Part shown: positions 25,787 through 34,404 of the stretch, in pieces
How positions within the stretch are numbered: position 1 is the first letter of the stretch
Layout: every line of letters begins with the position of its first letter
Assembly: GCF_014649755.1 (NCBI RefSeq)
Contig: NZ_BMTQ01000010.1
Span: 1 to 64,000, forward strand
DNA length: 64,000 bases
DNA from: Streptomyces litmocidini
GTDB taxonomy: Bacteria > Actinomycetota > Actinomycetes > Streptomycetales > Streptomycetaceae
Reading direction: 5' to 3'
The notes under the pieces: model-generated
What the model was told of the DNA's origin: nothing
Databases searched by the model: none
What the model saw: only the letters and a program-made list of their open reading frames with translations
Program-made: the position numbers and the translations under genes

Positions 25787-26269
25787 TCAGCTGGTTGCTG
25801 TGGTGCGGAACCATGTGGGTTCGTCGGCGAGCGCCTTCTCGATCCGCAGGTACGAGAAACGCTTCATCTCCGGCAGCTCGTCCACCCCGAACCAGCCGAC
25901 CTCGGTCGACTCCTCGTCGTTGACCCGCGCCTCGCCCCCGATCGCCCGGCAGCGGAACGAGACGTCCATGTACTGGCAGACGTCGCCGTTCGGGTAGACG
26001 ACGGGCTTGCGCAGGGTCTCCACGATCACGACCCGCTCGGGCACGCAGCGCACGGCGGTCTCCTCGAACACCTCGCGCACCGCGCAGTCGGCGGGCTGCT
26101 CCCCCGGGTCGACGATGCCTCCGACGACCGACCAGAAGCCGTTGTCGGCCCGCTTGCCGAGCAGGACGCGACCCCGGTCGTCGAAGACGACGGCGCTGAC
26201 GCCCGGCAGGAAGAGCAGTTGGTGGCCGGCCGTCTCGCGCAGTTCGCGGATGAAGTCAGGAGTGCCCAT
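25787..26269 (-). CDS. NUDIX hydrolase
   Basis: The 160-residue protein is a single NUDIX domain with the box GGIVDPGEQPADCAVREVFEET (split here as GGIVDPGE at about 51 and REVFEET at 66), where the final Gly is replaced by Ala-Val. Acidic metal ligands are intact, so hydrolysis of a nucleoside diphosphate derivative is expected; the substrate is unknown. It lies 55 bases downstream of the dehydrogenase start on the same strand and 60 bases from the apolipoprotein N-acyltransferase gene. Confidence 0.88.
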   Translation of the reverse strand: MGTPDFIRELRETAGHQLLFLPGVSAVVFDDRGRVLLGKRADNGFWSVVGGIVDPGEQPADCAVREVFEETAVRCVPERVVIVETLRKPVVYPNGDVCQYMDVSFRCRAIGGEARVNDEESTEVGWFGVDELPEMKRFSYLRIEKALADEPTWFRTTATS

Positions 26270-26329
26270 GCCCCGACCCTAGATCATCCACGGGTCGGGG
26301 CACGGGCCCGGAGTCGGACCCCGCAGGGG

Positions 26330-27928
26330 TCAGGCCGCCGGGGTCCGGCGGGCGCGCACCGCGCGGGCGCCGGCCCAGCCGAGCCCGGCCGCCGCGAGCG
26401 CCGCGAGCAGGCCCTCGGGCAGGGTGCCCAGGCGGGTCGCGGGGGTCTGCGAGGAGCGCAGCGGCACCTTCTCGACGAGGACGTCCGGGGTGAACATCTT
26501 CGTCTGGGAGACGATCTCGCCGTCGGGGCGGATGATCGCGCTGACGCCGCTGGTCACGGGCACGACGACCGACCGGCTGTGCTCGACCGCGCGCACCCGG
26601 CTCATCGCGAGCTGCTGGTAGGTCATCTCGCTGCGGCCGAAGGTGGCGTTGTTGCTGGGGACGGAGATCAGCCGGGCACCGTGGGTGACGGTGTCGCGCA
26701 CGGCCCAGTCGAAGGCCGCTTCGTAGCAGGTCGCCAGGCCCACCTTCGTACCGGCGAGGTCGAAGACGCCGACCTCGGTGCCCGCGCCGAAGTCCCGGCT
26801 GACCCGGTCGACGTTGCTGTTGAAGATCCGTACGAAGGAGCGCATCGGGATGTACTCGCCGAAGGGCTGGACGTGCCGCTTGTCGTACGTGGCGACGGGA
26901 CCGCGCTCGGGGTCCCACTGGATGAGCGTGTTGCGGAGCTTGCCGGTCTCGGGGGTGACGACGGCGCCGATCACGGTGGGCACGCCGATCGCCTTGACGG
27001 CGCCGTCGATGACGTCGGCCGCGTCGGCGTTCGCGTACGGGTCGATGTCGGAGGAGTTCTCCGGCCACAGCACGAAGTCGGGCTGCGGCTCGCGGCCCTC
27101 CTTGACCGCCCGGGCGAGCTCGCGCGTACGGGCCACGTGGTTGTCGAGGACGGCCCGGCGCTGGGAGTTGAAGTCCAGGCCCAGGCGGGGCACGTTGCCC
27201 TGGACGGCCGCGACGGTGGCGGTGCCGTCCTCGGCGGAGTCGTCGACGAGCGGCAGCGCGGCGAGGGCGCCGGTGACCGGGAGGAGGACCGCGAGCGCCG
27301 CGGCGGCGAGCGGGCCGCGCGGGACGGTGCCGGTGGCCCGGTGCGCGCGGAGCCGCCGGCACGCCTCGTACAGGCCGAAGCCGCACAGGGCGACCGCGAA
27401 GCCGAGCACCGGGGTGCCGCCGACGGCGGCGAGCGGCAGGAAGAGGCCGTCGGCCTGTCCGAAGGCCACCTTGCCCCAGGGGAAGCCGCCGAAGGGCACG
27501 CGCGCGCGTGCCCCCTCGGCGAGGATCCACACCCCGGCGGCGAAGAAGGGCCACCAGGGGAGCCGGGAGACGGCCGCGATGCCGAGGCCGGCGGCGGCGA
27601 CGAAGAGCGCCTCGACGGCGGCGAGGGCCAGCCACGGACCGGCGCCGACCTCCTCGCCGGTCCACACGAGGAGCGGGAGCAGGAAGCCGAGCCCCGCGAG
27701 GTAGCCGAGGCCGAACCCTGCGCGGAGCCGGCGGCCCCCCAGGGTCCAGCCGAGCAGCCCGAAGGCGGGCAGCGCGAGCCACCACAGGGGACGCGGGGGG
27801 AAGCTCAGATAGAGCAGGAACCCGGACAGCAGAGCCGCGCCGGGCCGCGCGAACCGCCGCAGCCGGGCGGCCGGCGTGGGGGCGGTGTCGGGTCCGGGCG
27901 CGTCGACGGGGGTGATGGTGGCGCTCAC
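26330..27928 (-). CDS. lnt: apolipoprotein N-acyltransferase
   Basis: The 532-residue membrane enzyme adds the third acyl chain to lipoproteins. Six or so hydrophobic segments (about 30-230) precede a nitrilase-fold catalytic domain (250-490). The triad is visible: Glu in LWPENSSDIDPY, Lys in TYDKRHVQPFGEY and Cys in VGLATCYEAAFDW. A final hydrophobic segment with arginines (500-532) anchors the C-terminus. Streptomyces usually have two Lnt copies; which one this is cannot be told. The two substrate-binding lipoproteins at 47187 and 53562 are potential clients. Confidence 0.92.
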   Translation of the reverse strand: MSATITPVDAPGPDTAPTPAARLRRFARPGAALLSGFLLYLSFPPRPLWWLALPAFGLLGWTLGGRRLRAGFGLGYLAGLGFLLPLLVWTGEEVGAGPWLALAAVEALFVAAAGLGIAAVSRLPWWPFFAAGVWILAEGARARVPFGGFPWGKVAFGQADGLFLPLAAVGGTPVLGFAVALCGFGLYEACRRLRAHRATGTVPRGPLAAAALAVLLPVTGALAALPLVDDSAEDGTATVAAVQGNVPRLGLDFNSQRRAVLDNHVARTRELARAVKEGREPQPDFVLWPENSSDIDPYANADAADVIDGAVKAIGVPTVIGAVVTPETGKLRNTLIQWDPERGPVATYDKRHVQPFGEYIPMRSFVRIFNSNVDRVSRDFGAGTEVGVFDLAGTKVGLATCYEAAFDWAVRDTVTHGARLISVPSNNATFGRSEMTYQQLAMSRVRAVEHSRSVVVPVTSGVSAIIRPDGEIVSQTKMFTPDVLVEKVPLRSSQTPATRLGTLPEGLLAALAAAGLGWAGARAVRARRTPAA

Positions 27929-28021
27929 CCAGCGGAGTCTACGGGGCGTTCCCGTCCCCCAGGAGGGCGGTACGGGTCGGCCCGGAGCCCGCGCGGCATC
28001 CCGTGGCGGCCGGGAACGGCC

Positions 28022-28594
28022 TCACGCACCGGTCGGGGCGGGCGGGACCGGAGGGGCGGGGCGGCGGAGGCGGGCGCGGATGACACGGACCGCGGACTCC
28101 GCGTCGTCGACGGTCACCGTGAAGCTCAGGCCGTCGCCGAGGCGCAGGACCAGGCCCTCGCCCCGGCGGACGATCACGGCCGTGCCCTTCTCGGGCCGCC
28201 AACGGTAGCCCCAGCCGCCCCACTGGCGCGGGGTGACGCTCGGCGCGAAGTCGGCGCCGACGACGTGGGCGAGCGGGATGCGGCGGCGCGGCACGCCGAT
28301 GTGGCCGCAGCGGACCTCCATGGCGCGGTCGTCGACCTTCACGGCGACGTGGACGAAGGCGAGGGTGCCGAAGAGGACGAGCAGTCCGGCCGCGACGCAG
28401 CCGATCACCGCCATGAGGAGGGCGGCGATGCCGGAGGTCCACGCGGACTCGACGGCGATGGCGATGCCCAGGGCCATGCAGGCGGCACCGGCGACGGCGG
28501 CGACCCACTGGAAACGGTTGGTGGCGCGACCGGTCCAGACGACGGGCACCAGCTCGTCGGCGCGCGGGTTCCGGTCCCGGGAATGCTCCCTCAT
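28022..28594 (-). CDS. two-helix membrane protein with PH-like domain
   Basis: The 190-residue protein has two hydrophobic helices (about 30-50 and 55-78) and a soluble C-terminal domain (85-175) with strands such as AMEVRCGHIGVPRRRIPL and GTAVIVRRGEGLVLRLGDG. The layout resembles small actinobacterial membrane proteins with a bacterial PH-like fold. No catalytic motif is visible. The last 15 residues are rich in proline. It is conserved-looking but of unknown function. Confidence 0.75.
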   Translation of the reverse strand: MREHSRDRNPRADELVPVVWTGRATNRFQWVAAVAGAACMALGIAIAVESAWTSGIAALLMAVIGCVAAGLLVLFGTLAFVHVAVKVDDRAMEVRCGHIGVPRRRIPLAHVVGADFAPSVTPRQWGGWGYRWRPEKGTAVIVRRGEGLVLRLGDGLSFTVTVDDAESAVRVIRARLRRPAPPVPPAPTGA

Positions 28595-28737
28595 AAGAGG
28601 GAGGGTACCCAGGATCGCCGGGGACAGCGCGCCGGAACGCGGCCGCCCGGTGACGCTCGGTGAAAGGGGAGGACGGCCGTCCGCCGAATGCCCGGCGGAG
28701 GGGCGGCGCGAGAGGCGCGGCGCGAGGAGCCCGCTCC

Positions 28738-29532
28738 TCAGTGCGCGGCGGCCGTGGCCGCCAGGGTGCGGCCTTCCGCGTACGCGAGGGCCGGGGCCGG
28801 GAGCCGGCCGGGGCGTCCGCTGAGCAGGACGGAGAGGGTGCCGGTGGGGTCCGCGTCGGGCGCGGGTTCGGCGCCGATCCGGCGCAGCGCCTGGGCGGCG
28901 ACGGCGTCGGCGGAGCCGTGGAAGACGATCGGCGGCAGTCCGGCCCGGCGGCGGGCCTCCAGGGCGGCGAGGATCCGGTCCTCGACCAGTTCGTAGTGGG
29001 TGCAGCCGAGGACGACGGCGCGGACGTCGGTCGGGGTGAGCTCGGCCGCCGCGGCGACGGCGGCGTCCACGGCGTCCTGGTCGGCGCGCTCGACGGCGTC
29101 GGCGAGCCCCGGGCAGGGCACCTCGGTGACCTCGGCGCCGGCGGCGAAGTCACGGATGAGTCCGCGCTGGTAGGCACTGCCGGTCGTGGCGGGGGTGGCC
29201 CAGATGGCCACCTTGCCGCCGGTCGCGGCGGCGGGCTTGATCGCGGGCACGGTGCCGATGACGGGGACGTCCGGTTCGAGGGCGGCGCGCAGGGTCGGCA
29301 GGGCGTGCACGGTGGCGGTGTTGCAGGCCACGATGAGCGCCTGCGGGCGGTGCTCGGCGGCGGCGAGGGCGACGTCGAGGGCACGCCCCGTCAGGTCCTC
29401 GGGGGTGCGGGGGCCCCACGGCATGCCGTCGGGGTCGTTGGAGAGGAGGATGTCCGCGTCCGGCCGGAGCCGGCGCACCGCGGCCGCCGCCGGGAGGAGG
29501 CCGATTCCGGAGTCCATGAGCGCGATCTTCAC
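28738..29532 (-). CDS. aspartate/glutamate racemase-family protein
   Basis: The 264-residue protein follows the MurI fold, with N-terminal DSGIGLLP, the first catalytic Cys in VACNTATVHALP and the second in VLGCTHYELVE. It is probably a glutamate racemase paralogue, though SNDPDGMPWG replaces the usual glutamate racemase DTAHVPYG and suggests a different amino acid. Length is normal. ATG 29532 is divergent from the glycosyltransferase gene with 58 bases between the starts. Confidence 0.82.
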   Translation of the reverse strand: MKIALMDSGIGLLPAAAAVRRLRPDADILLSNDPDGMPWGPRTPEDLTGRALDVALAAAEHRPQALIVACNTATVHALPTLRAALEPDVPVIGTVPAIKPAAATGGKVAIWATPATTGSAYQRGLIRDFAAGAEVTEVPCPGLADAVERADQDAVDAAVAAAAELTPTDVRAVVLGCTHYELVEDRILAALEARRRAGLPPIVFHGSADAVAAQALRRIGAEPAPDADPTGTLSVLLSGRPGRLPAPALAYAEGRTLAATAAAH

Positions 29533-29590
29533 CCGGTCACCCTAGCCGATGAGCCGTTCGTCCCCCGCGATCTGGGGCAGACTGCCGCGA

Positions 29591-30772
29591 ATGAGCACCC
29601 TTGCCTGGTTCTCGATCGTCTCGCTGGCCGTCTGGCTCTGGCTGCTCCTAGGCCAGGGCTTCTTCTGGCGCACCGATCAGCGGCTGCCGCGGGGGCGACG
29701 GCCGCCCCCGGAGCGGTGGCCGAGGGTGGCCGTCGTGGTGCCGGCGCGGGACGAGGCGGAGGTGCTGCCGATGAGCCTGCCGTCCCTGCTCGCGCAGGAC
29801 TATCCGGGGGAGGCGGAGGTCTTCCTCGTCGACGACGGGAGCACGGACGGGACGGGGAAGCTCGCCGTCGAGCTGGCCGGCCGGGACGCCGGGCTGCCGC
29901 TGACCGTCGTGTCGCCGGGAGAGCCGGAGCCGGGCTGGACGGGGAAGCTGTGGGCGCTGCGGCACGGGATGGCGCTGGCACGCGCGCGTGGGCCGGAGTT
30001 CCTGCTGCTGACAGACGCGGACATCGCGCACGAGCCGGACAGTCTGCGGCGGCTGGTGACGGCGGCCGTGGACGGCGACCTGGACCTGGTGTCGCAGATG
30101 GCACGGCTGCGGGTGGAGAGCGCGTGGGAGCGTCTGGTCGTCCCGGCGTTCGTCTACTTCTTCGCCCAGCTGTACCCCTTCCGCTGGATCAACCGCCCGC
30201 GCCGGCCCCTGGCGACGGCCGCCGCGGGCGGCTGCGTGCTGCTGCGGACGGAGACGGCGGTGGCGGCGGGGGTGCCGGAGGCGATCCGGCAGGCGGTGAT
30301 CGACGACGTGTCGCTGGCGCGGGCGGTGCGGCGGGCCGGGGGGCGGATCTGGCTGGGTCTCGCGGAGCGGGTCGACAGCGTCCGTCCGTATCCGGGGCTC
30401 GGCGAGCTGTGGAGGATGGTGGCGCGGAGCGCGTACGCGCAGCTGCGGCACGACCCGCTGCTGCTCGTGGGGACGGTCGCGGGTCTCGTGCTCGTCTATC
30501 TGGTGCCGCCGGTGGCCCTGGTGGCCGGCGGCTGGGGCGGGGACGCGGTGGCCGCGTGGGCGGGCGGCGCCGCGTGGGCGGTGATGGCGGGGACGTACGT
30601 GCCGATGCTCCGCTATTACCGTCAGCCGCTGTGGCTCGCTCCGCTGCTGCCGTTCACCGCGTTCCTGTACCTCCTGATGACGGTGGACTCGGCGGTGCGG
30701 CACCACCGGGGCCGGGGTGCGGCGTGGAAGGGCCGGACGTACGCGCGCCCGGAGGCGGCGCCGGACCGGTGA
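29591..30772 (+). CDS. membrane glycosyltransferase family 2 (HpnB-like)
   Basis: The 393-residue protein starts with a membrane helix (5-22), then a GT-A domain (45-290) with VVVPARDEAEVLP, VDDGSTDGTG and the metal-binding TDADIAHEP, and ends with two or three membrane segments (300-370). The order and the RPLATAAAGGCVLLR segment resemble HpnB-type transferases linked to hopanoid or carotenoid loci, but no such genes are nearby. ATG 29591 is chosen to give the membrane helix at the N-terminus; an upstream in-frame ATG at 29549 overlaps the divergent gene's control region. Confidence 0.86.
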   Translation: MSTLAWFSIVSLAVWLWLLLGQGFFWRTDQRLPRGRRPPPERWPRVAVVVPARDEAEVLPMSLPSLLAQDYPGEAEVFLVDDGSTDGTGKLAVELAGRDAGLPLTVVSPGEPEPGWTGKLWALRHGMALARARGPEFLLLTDADIAHEPDSLRRLVTAAVDGDLDLVSQMARLRVESAWERLVVPAFVYFFAQLYPFRWINRPRRPLATAAAGGCVLLRTETAVAAGVPEAIRQAVIDDVSLARAVRRAGGRIWLGLAERVDSVRPYPGLGELWRMVARSAYAQLRHDPLLLVGTVAGLVLVYLVPPVALVAGGWGGDAVAAWAGGAAWAVMAGTYVPMLRYYRQPLWLAPLLPFTAFLYLLMTVDSAVRHHRGRGAAWKGRTYARPEAAPDR

Positions 30773-30985
30773 GCGCCCCGAGTTCCGTGGCGGCTTCACG
30801 GAAACGGCTTTCCGGCTCCGCCGGTACGGCGCCTCACACGGACCGCCGCCGGCCTCGGCGCACCCGTCGGCACCGCCCGCGCCTACGTCGAAGCCGCCGC
30901 CGAGCACCTGTCCCGGACGGCCGCCCTCCGGGGCGTCCTGCGCGAGACCGGTCCCGGCCGCGTTCGGCGTCACCGCCGGCCGGTC

Positions 30986-31053
30986 CGGCGAGCAGGGCGG
31001 CCGGCCCGGCGAGCAGGGCGGCCAGCCCGGCGAGCAGGGCGGCCAGCCCGGCC
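30986..31053. repeat. 21-bp tandem repeat
   Basis: Three 21-base units (30986-31006, 31007-31027, 31028-31048) plus a 5-base partial copy are nearly identical, differing at one G/A position. As 21 is a multiple of three, any frame through them repeats seven residues (GEQGGQP on the plus strand). The surrounding stretch 30773-31193 has no recognisable gene, and the repeat is 140 bases before the AfsR-like gene. Confidence 0.85.
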
Positions 31054-31193
31054 ACGAATTCGCCGAGGACGCCCCGTGGACCGGCACGGCGCCGAGGCGG
31101 CCGGCCGGAGATCCCGTGGCAAGGGGCAGATGGATTTCCGGACTTCGCCGAACGCGTGCATCCGGACCTCCGCGCTGCCGGGAAACAGGGGGA

Positions 31194-33200
31194 ATGAAGA
31201 CTTGGATGCCTTCGGAGAGCGGGCCGTTCGTCGGACGGGTCCGGGAAGTCGAGCAACTGGCCTCCCTGTTGGAGGAGCGACGGCTCGTCACGCTGGTGGG
31301 CATGGGCGGGATCGGGAAGTCCCGGCTCGCCTCCCACGTGGCCGCCCGTCGCGGGCCCGGCGCCTTCACGAGCATCCACTGGGCTCCGCTCTGGTCGCTG
31401 ACGAACGCCTCCCTGCTCACCTCCCTGGTCGCCGACGCCTGCGGGCTTTCGGACCATTCCCTCGGCGAGCCGGTCGACACGCTGGCCGACTGGATCGGCG
31501 CACGCCGCGTCCTGCTGGTCCTCGATTCCTGCGAGCACCTCGTGGCGGCGTGCGCGGCACTGGTGTCGGTCCTCCTCGCCCGCTGCCCGCAGCTCGTCGT
31601 GCTGGCGACCGGCCGGGAACCGCTGGGCACGGAAACGGAGTTCCTGTTTCCCGTCGGCCCCCTGCCGGTCGACTCCGACTCGATGGAACTGTTCGCCGCC
31701 CGTGCCGACGCCGTCGGTGCCCGCTGGACGCGACCCGAGGACTTCGTCGCCGCCGCCGAGGTGTGCCGTTGGCTGGAAGGCATACCCCTGGCGCTCGAAC
31801 TCGCCGCCGCGCAACTGCCGGAGAGGCCGCTGCCCACCATGGCGCGGCTCCTGCGCGGCAGGCTCTCCCTCACCGAGAAGCCCGGGAGCCGGGTCCAGCC
31901 GTCGCGTCACCGTGCGCTGCGCACCACCATCGGCTGGAGCCACGAACTGTGCGAACCGCGGGAGCGGCTGCTGTGGGCGCGCCTCTCGGTGTTCCGCTCG
32001 GGTGCCACCGTGGACGACGCGGTACGGGTCTGCAGCGGCGGACCGCTCACCGAGGCCGCCGTGGCGCGGGCTCTGGAAGGACTCGCCCGCAAGAACGTCG
32101 TGACCCTGTCCGGTGACCGCCTGCGCCTCTTCGACACGGTGCGCGAGTACGGGGCGCTGTGGCTCGCGGAGCTCGGCGAGACCCGCAGGACGGCCGACAG
32201 GCACGCGCGGCGCTTCCACGAACTGGCTCTCGCGGCCGAGGACTTCTGGTGGGGCCCCGGCCAGGTGACCGCCTACAGGCGGCTGAGCGGCTGCCACGGC
32301 GACCTGCGCGCGGCACTGGAGCACCTGTTGGCCACGGATCCCCCGGCCGCCGCGGAGCTGGCGGGGGCGCTCGGCTTCTTCTGGGCGTGCTCCGGCAGTC
32401 TGCACGAGGCGGCCCACTACCTGGAGGAGTGCGTGCAGCTGGTCTCCGGGCCCGAGGCCGTCGTGGGCAAGCTGGTATGGGCGCTCGGGGTGGTCCGCTG
32501 CCTGCGGGGCGAGTACGACATCGCGGCCCGACTGGCCGGCCGCGCCGACGCGTGCGCGGTGCGCGCGCGGGACACGACGCTCCTCGTCGACGCCGCCTGC
32601 CTGCGGGGCCTGGTGATGCTGTTCCGCGGGGACCCACGGGACGCGCTGGCCGTCGCGGACCGCGCTCTGGCGGAACAGGGCGCGGCGGCGCCCGCGGTGG
32701 CGCGGTGCCGGCTGATGAGGGTCTTCGCGCTGACAGCGTCCGGTCGTCTCGGGGAGGCCCGCGCCGAGGCCGGGAGACTGCGGCTCGACTCGATGTCGGC
32801 GGGCGAGCACTGGACGCGGTCCTACGCCGAGTACCAGCTCGCGGTGGTGGCGCTGCGGGAGCGGCGCCCGGCCGACGCCGCCGACCACGCCCGGGCCATG
32901 CTGCGGGACAAGCTCCTGATCGGTGACGTCTTCGGCCTCGGCCTCGGGCTCGACCTCCTCGCGATCGCCCTGTCGGCACTGGCCAGGGGCGAGGAGGCGG
33001 CCTCGGCGTGCGGGACGGGCCAGGTGTTCTGGCAGATGGCCGGGCATCCGCAGCGCGGCACCCCCGAACTGCGGCCGCTGCGGCAGAACGCCGAGTTGTC
33101 GGCCCGGAAGCAGATCGGGGACGACGCGTACGACGCCGCGTACCGCCTCGCCACGCTGACGGACCCGTTCACCGCGCTGGAGACGATCCTCATGGGGTGA
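31194..33200 (+). CDS. AfsR/LuxR-like NB-ARC ATPase with TPR region, no DNA-binding domain
   Basis: The 668-residue protein starts with FVGRVREVEQLASLL and a P-loop VGMGGIGKS (about 36-44), then LLVLDSCEHLV (Walker B type) and GIPLALELAAAQL, the order of AfsR-type signal transduction ATPases. Winged-helix and TPR-like helices fill 250-650. Relatives usually carry an N-terminal OmpR-type or C-terminal LuxR-type DNA-binding domain; neither is present, and the protein ends in ALETILMG. It may act through a partner or be a truncated regulator. ATG 31194 has GGGGG very close; ATG 31206 is an alternative. Confidence 0.82.
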   Translation: MKTWMPSESGPFVGRVREVEQLASLLEERRLVTLVGMGGIGKSRLASHVAARRGPGAFTSIHWAPLWSLTNASLLTSLVADACGLSDHSLGEPVDTLADWIGARRVLLVLDSCEHLVAACAALVSVLLARCPQLVVLATGREPLGTETEFLFPVGPLPVDSDSMELFAARADAVGARWTRPEDFVAAAEVCRWLEGIPLALELAAAQLPERPLPTMARLLRGRLSLTEKPGSRVQPSRHRALRTTIGWSHELCEPRERLLWARLSVFRSGATVDDAVRVCSGGPLTEAAVARALEGLARKNVVTLSGDRLRLFDTVREYGALWLAELGETRRTADRHARRFHELALAAEDFWWGPGQVTAYRRLSGCHGDLRAALEHLLATDPPAAAELAGALGFFWACSGSLHEAAHYLEECVQLVSGPEAVVGKLVWALGVVRCLRGEYDIAARLAGRADACAVRARDTTLLVDAACLRGLVMLFRGDPRDALAVADRALAEQGAAAPAVARCRLMRVFALTASGRLGEARAEAGRLRLDSMSAGEHWTRSYAEYQLAVVALRERRPADAADHARAMLRDKLLIGDVFGLGLGLDLLAIALSALARGEEAASACGTGQVFWQMAGHPQRGTPELRPLRQNAELSARKQIGDDAYDAAYRLATLTDPFTALETILMG

Positions 33201-33278
33201 GGAGGGCGCGGGGACGCGCCACACGCCGGTTGCGCGTGGGGGTCGGTCCGGTCCTGTCCGGTCGGCACCGGGACTTCC

Positions 33279-33482
33279 TCATCGGCGTGCTTCACCGTCC
33301 GCCCCCGACCTCTTCTCGGGCCGCATCAGGCCACGTCGCGTACGGCTTTTGACCGTTCCGAGCGGCAGTCCGGCGCGTTCGGTGATCTGCGACTGGGTCA
33401 GGTCCTCGTGGAAGGCCGTCTCCAGTACGAGCCGCTGCTGATCGGGCAGGCTTCCCTCTCCCGTGTCAGCACCGTGCGGTCC
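33279..33482 (-). pseudogene. region-4 remnant of an ECF sigma factor
   Basis: On the minus strand the frame ending at TGA 33279-33281 reads LPDQQRLVLETAFHEDLTQS, then ERAGLPLGTVKSRTRRGLM, a clear sigma-70 region 4 helix-turn-helix of the ECF SigK-like type. Region 2 and the start are absent; upstream sequence in the frame (PHGADTGEGS) is not sigma-like before the sortase gene begins. The stub directly follows the class F sortase gene on the same strand. SigK-type sigma factors often sit near surface-protein genes of this sort, so loss of the sigma factor may have left the pair without its original control. Confidence 0.72.
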
Positions 33483-33590
33483 AGCGGCGCCCCGGTCACG
33501 GATCGGGGCTGTGCGGAGGCGTACGCGGCCGCCGTGACGGCAGCGAGGACCGCACCGGCGGCCGGCACGCGTGGGCCGCCCGCACCGCTG

Positions 33591-34307
33591 TCACTTGGTC
33601 GCCTCCGCCGTGACGACCAGATTGTTCTGGTACCCGCCCGCGTCGGGCAGATAGGGACCGGTACAGGTGATCAGCGTCAGTACCGCTCGGCCGTCCCGGC
33701 GGAACGCTTCCGAGTCGGCGAGGGCCTCCTTGTCCACGGTCCGACGGGCGGTGACCTCGTAGGCCACCGTGCTGCCGTCCTTCCGTCCGATCAGCACACG
33801 GTCGCCCTGCCGCACCTCGTTCAGGGCGTACAGGACACCGAGGCCGCGCCCCTTGGCGTCCACATGACCGACGATCACGGAGGAACCGGCGGCGGAGCCC
33901 GGCGCGGGTGAGAAGCGGTACCAGCCGACCCGGACGGGGTCCGGCGGGACCTCCGTCCGGCCGTCGTCGGCCACGCCCACCGAATCGACGGGGGCGCGCA
34001 GGCCGAGCCGGGGGAGCGACAGTTCCCGCGGCTCCGGGACGCGGAGGGATCCGGGGCGGTCCGACGCCTCCGTCGTGTTCGCGGGCGCGGCCTCGGGCGG
34101 CGTCACCGGCTCCGGTGACCGGGGCCGGGTCGCCGGTTCCGTGGTCGTCGTCGGCGGCGGACCGAAGTCGGCGGCCCGCGCGGGCTCGTCACGCCGGACG
34201 GCGACGACGAGCATGGTGGAGAGGACGACGCCGATGAGCGCCACGACGGCCCCGAGAACCCTGCTGTGCCCTGTCCGGCGTGTGCTCATCGTCCGGCGTG
34301 TGCTCAT
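33591..34307 (-). CDS. class F sortase
   Basis: The 238-residue membrane-anchored transpeptidase has an N-terminal helix (about 18-38), a Thr/Pro-rich spacer (45-90) and a sortase domain (95-238). The catalytic His lies in VIVGHVDAKG and the Cys in LTLITCTGPY; an Arg is expected further on. Class F sortases in Streptomyces are uncharacterised in substrate. The gene is on the same strand as, and downstream of, a DUF4397 surface protein, but that protein lacks a sorting motif. ATG 34307 follows GAAAGG; because of a perfect 18-base duplication a second in-frame start exists at 34289, making the protein start MSTRRT twice. Confidence 0.86.
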   Translation of the reverse strand: MSTRRTMSTRRTGHSRVLGAVVALIGVVLSTMLVVAVRRDEPARAADFGPPPTTTTEPATRPRSPEPVTPPEAAPANTTEASDRPGSLRVPEPRELSLPRLGLRAPVDSVGVADDGRTEVPPDPVRVGWYRFSPAPGSAAGSSVIVGHVDAKGRGLGVLYALNEVRQGDRVLIGRKDGSTVAYEVTARRTVDKEALADSEAFRRDGRAVLTLITCTGPYLPDAGGYQNNLVVTAEATK

Positions 34308-34308
34308 C
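34273..34308. repeat. 18-bp perfect tandem duplication at sortase start
   Basis: Positions 34273-34290 and 34291-34308 are identical. The duplication falls exactly over the start codon region of the class F sortase gene and repeats the first six codons. It looks like a recent slippage event. Confidence 0.9.
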
Positions 34309-34331
34309 GTGGTCGGCCTTTCGCCGTAGGG

Positions 34332-34378
34332 GATCTCCGGGCGCGTCCGGCCGGGCCGGCCGGGCGCGCCCGGAGATC
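34332..34378 (-). terminator. hairpin between DUF4397 and sortase genes
   Basis: GATCTCCGGGCGCG (34332-34345) pairs perfectly with the complement at 34365-34378; the 19-base spacer is itself GC-rich and self-complementary. It lies 26 bases after the DUF4397 stop, so it probably ends that transcript and separates it from the sortase gene. Confidence 0.65.
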
Positions 34379-34404
34379 GGTACGGAATGAGGTCGTGCCG
34401 TGGG

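Noticed and set aside
25769..28663. Plus-strand open frame of about 960 codons
   Set aside because: It runs antisense through three intact minus-strand genes (NUDIX, Lnt, membrane protein).
30834..33224. Minus-strand open frame of about 790 codons including the LAALLAG repeat
   Set aside because: Antisense to the AfsR-like gene; the hydrophobic repeat arises from the 21-bp DNA repeat, not from a membrane protein.
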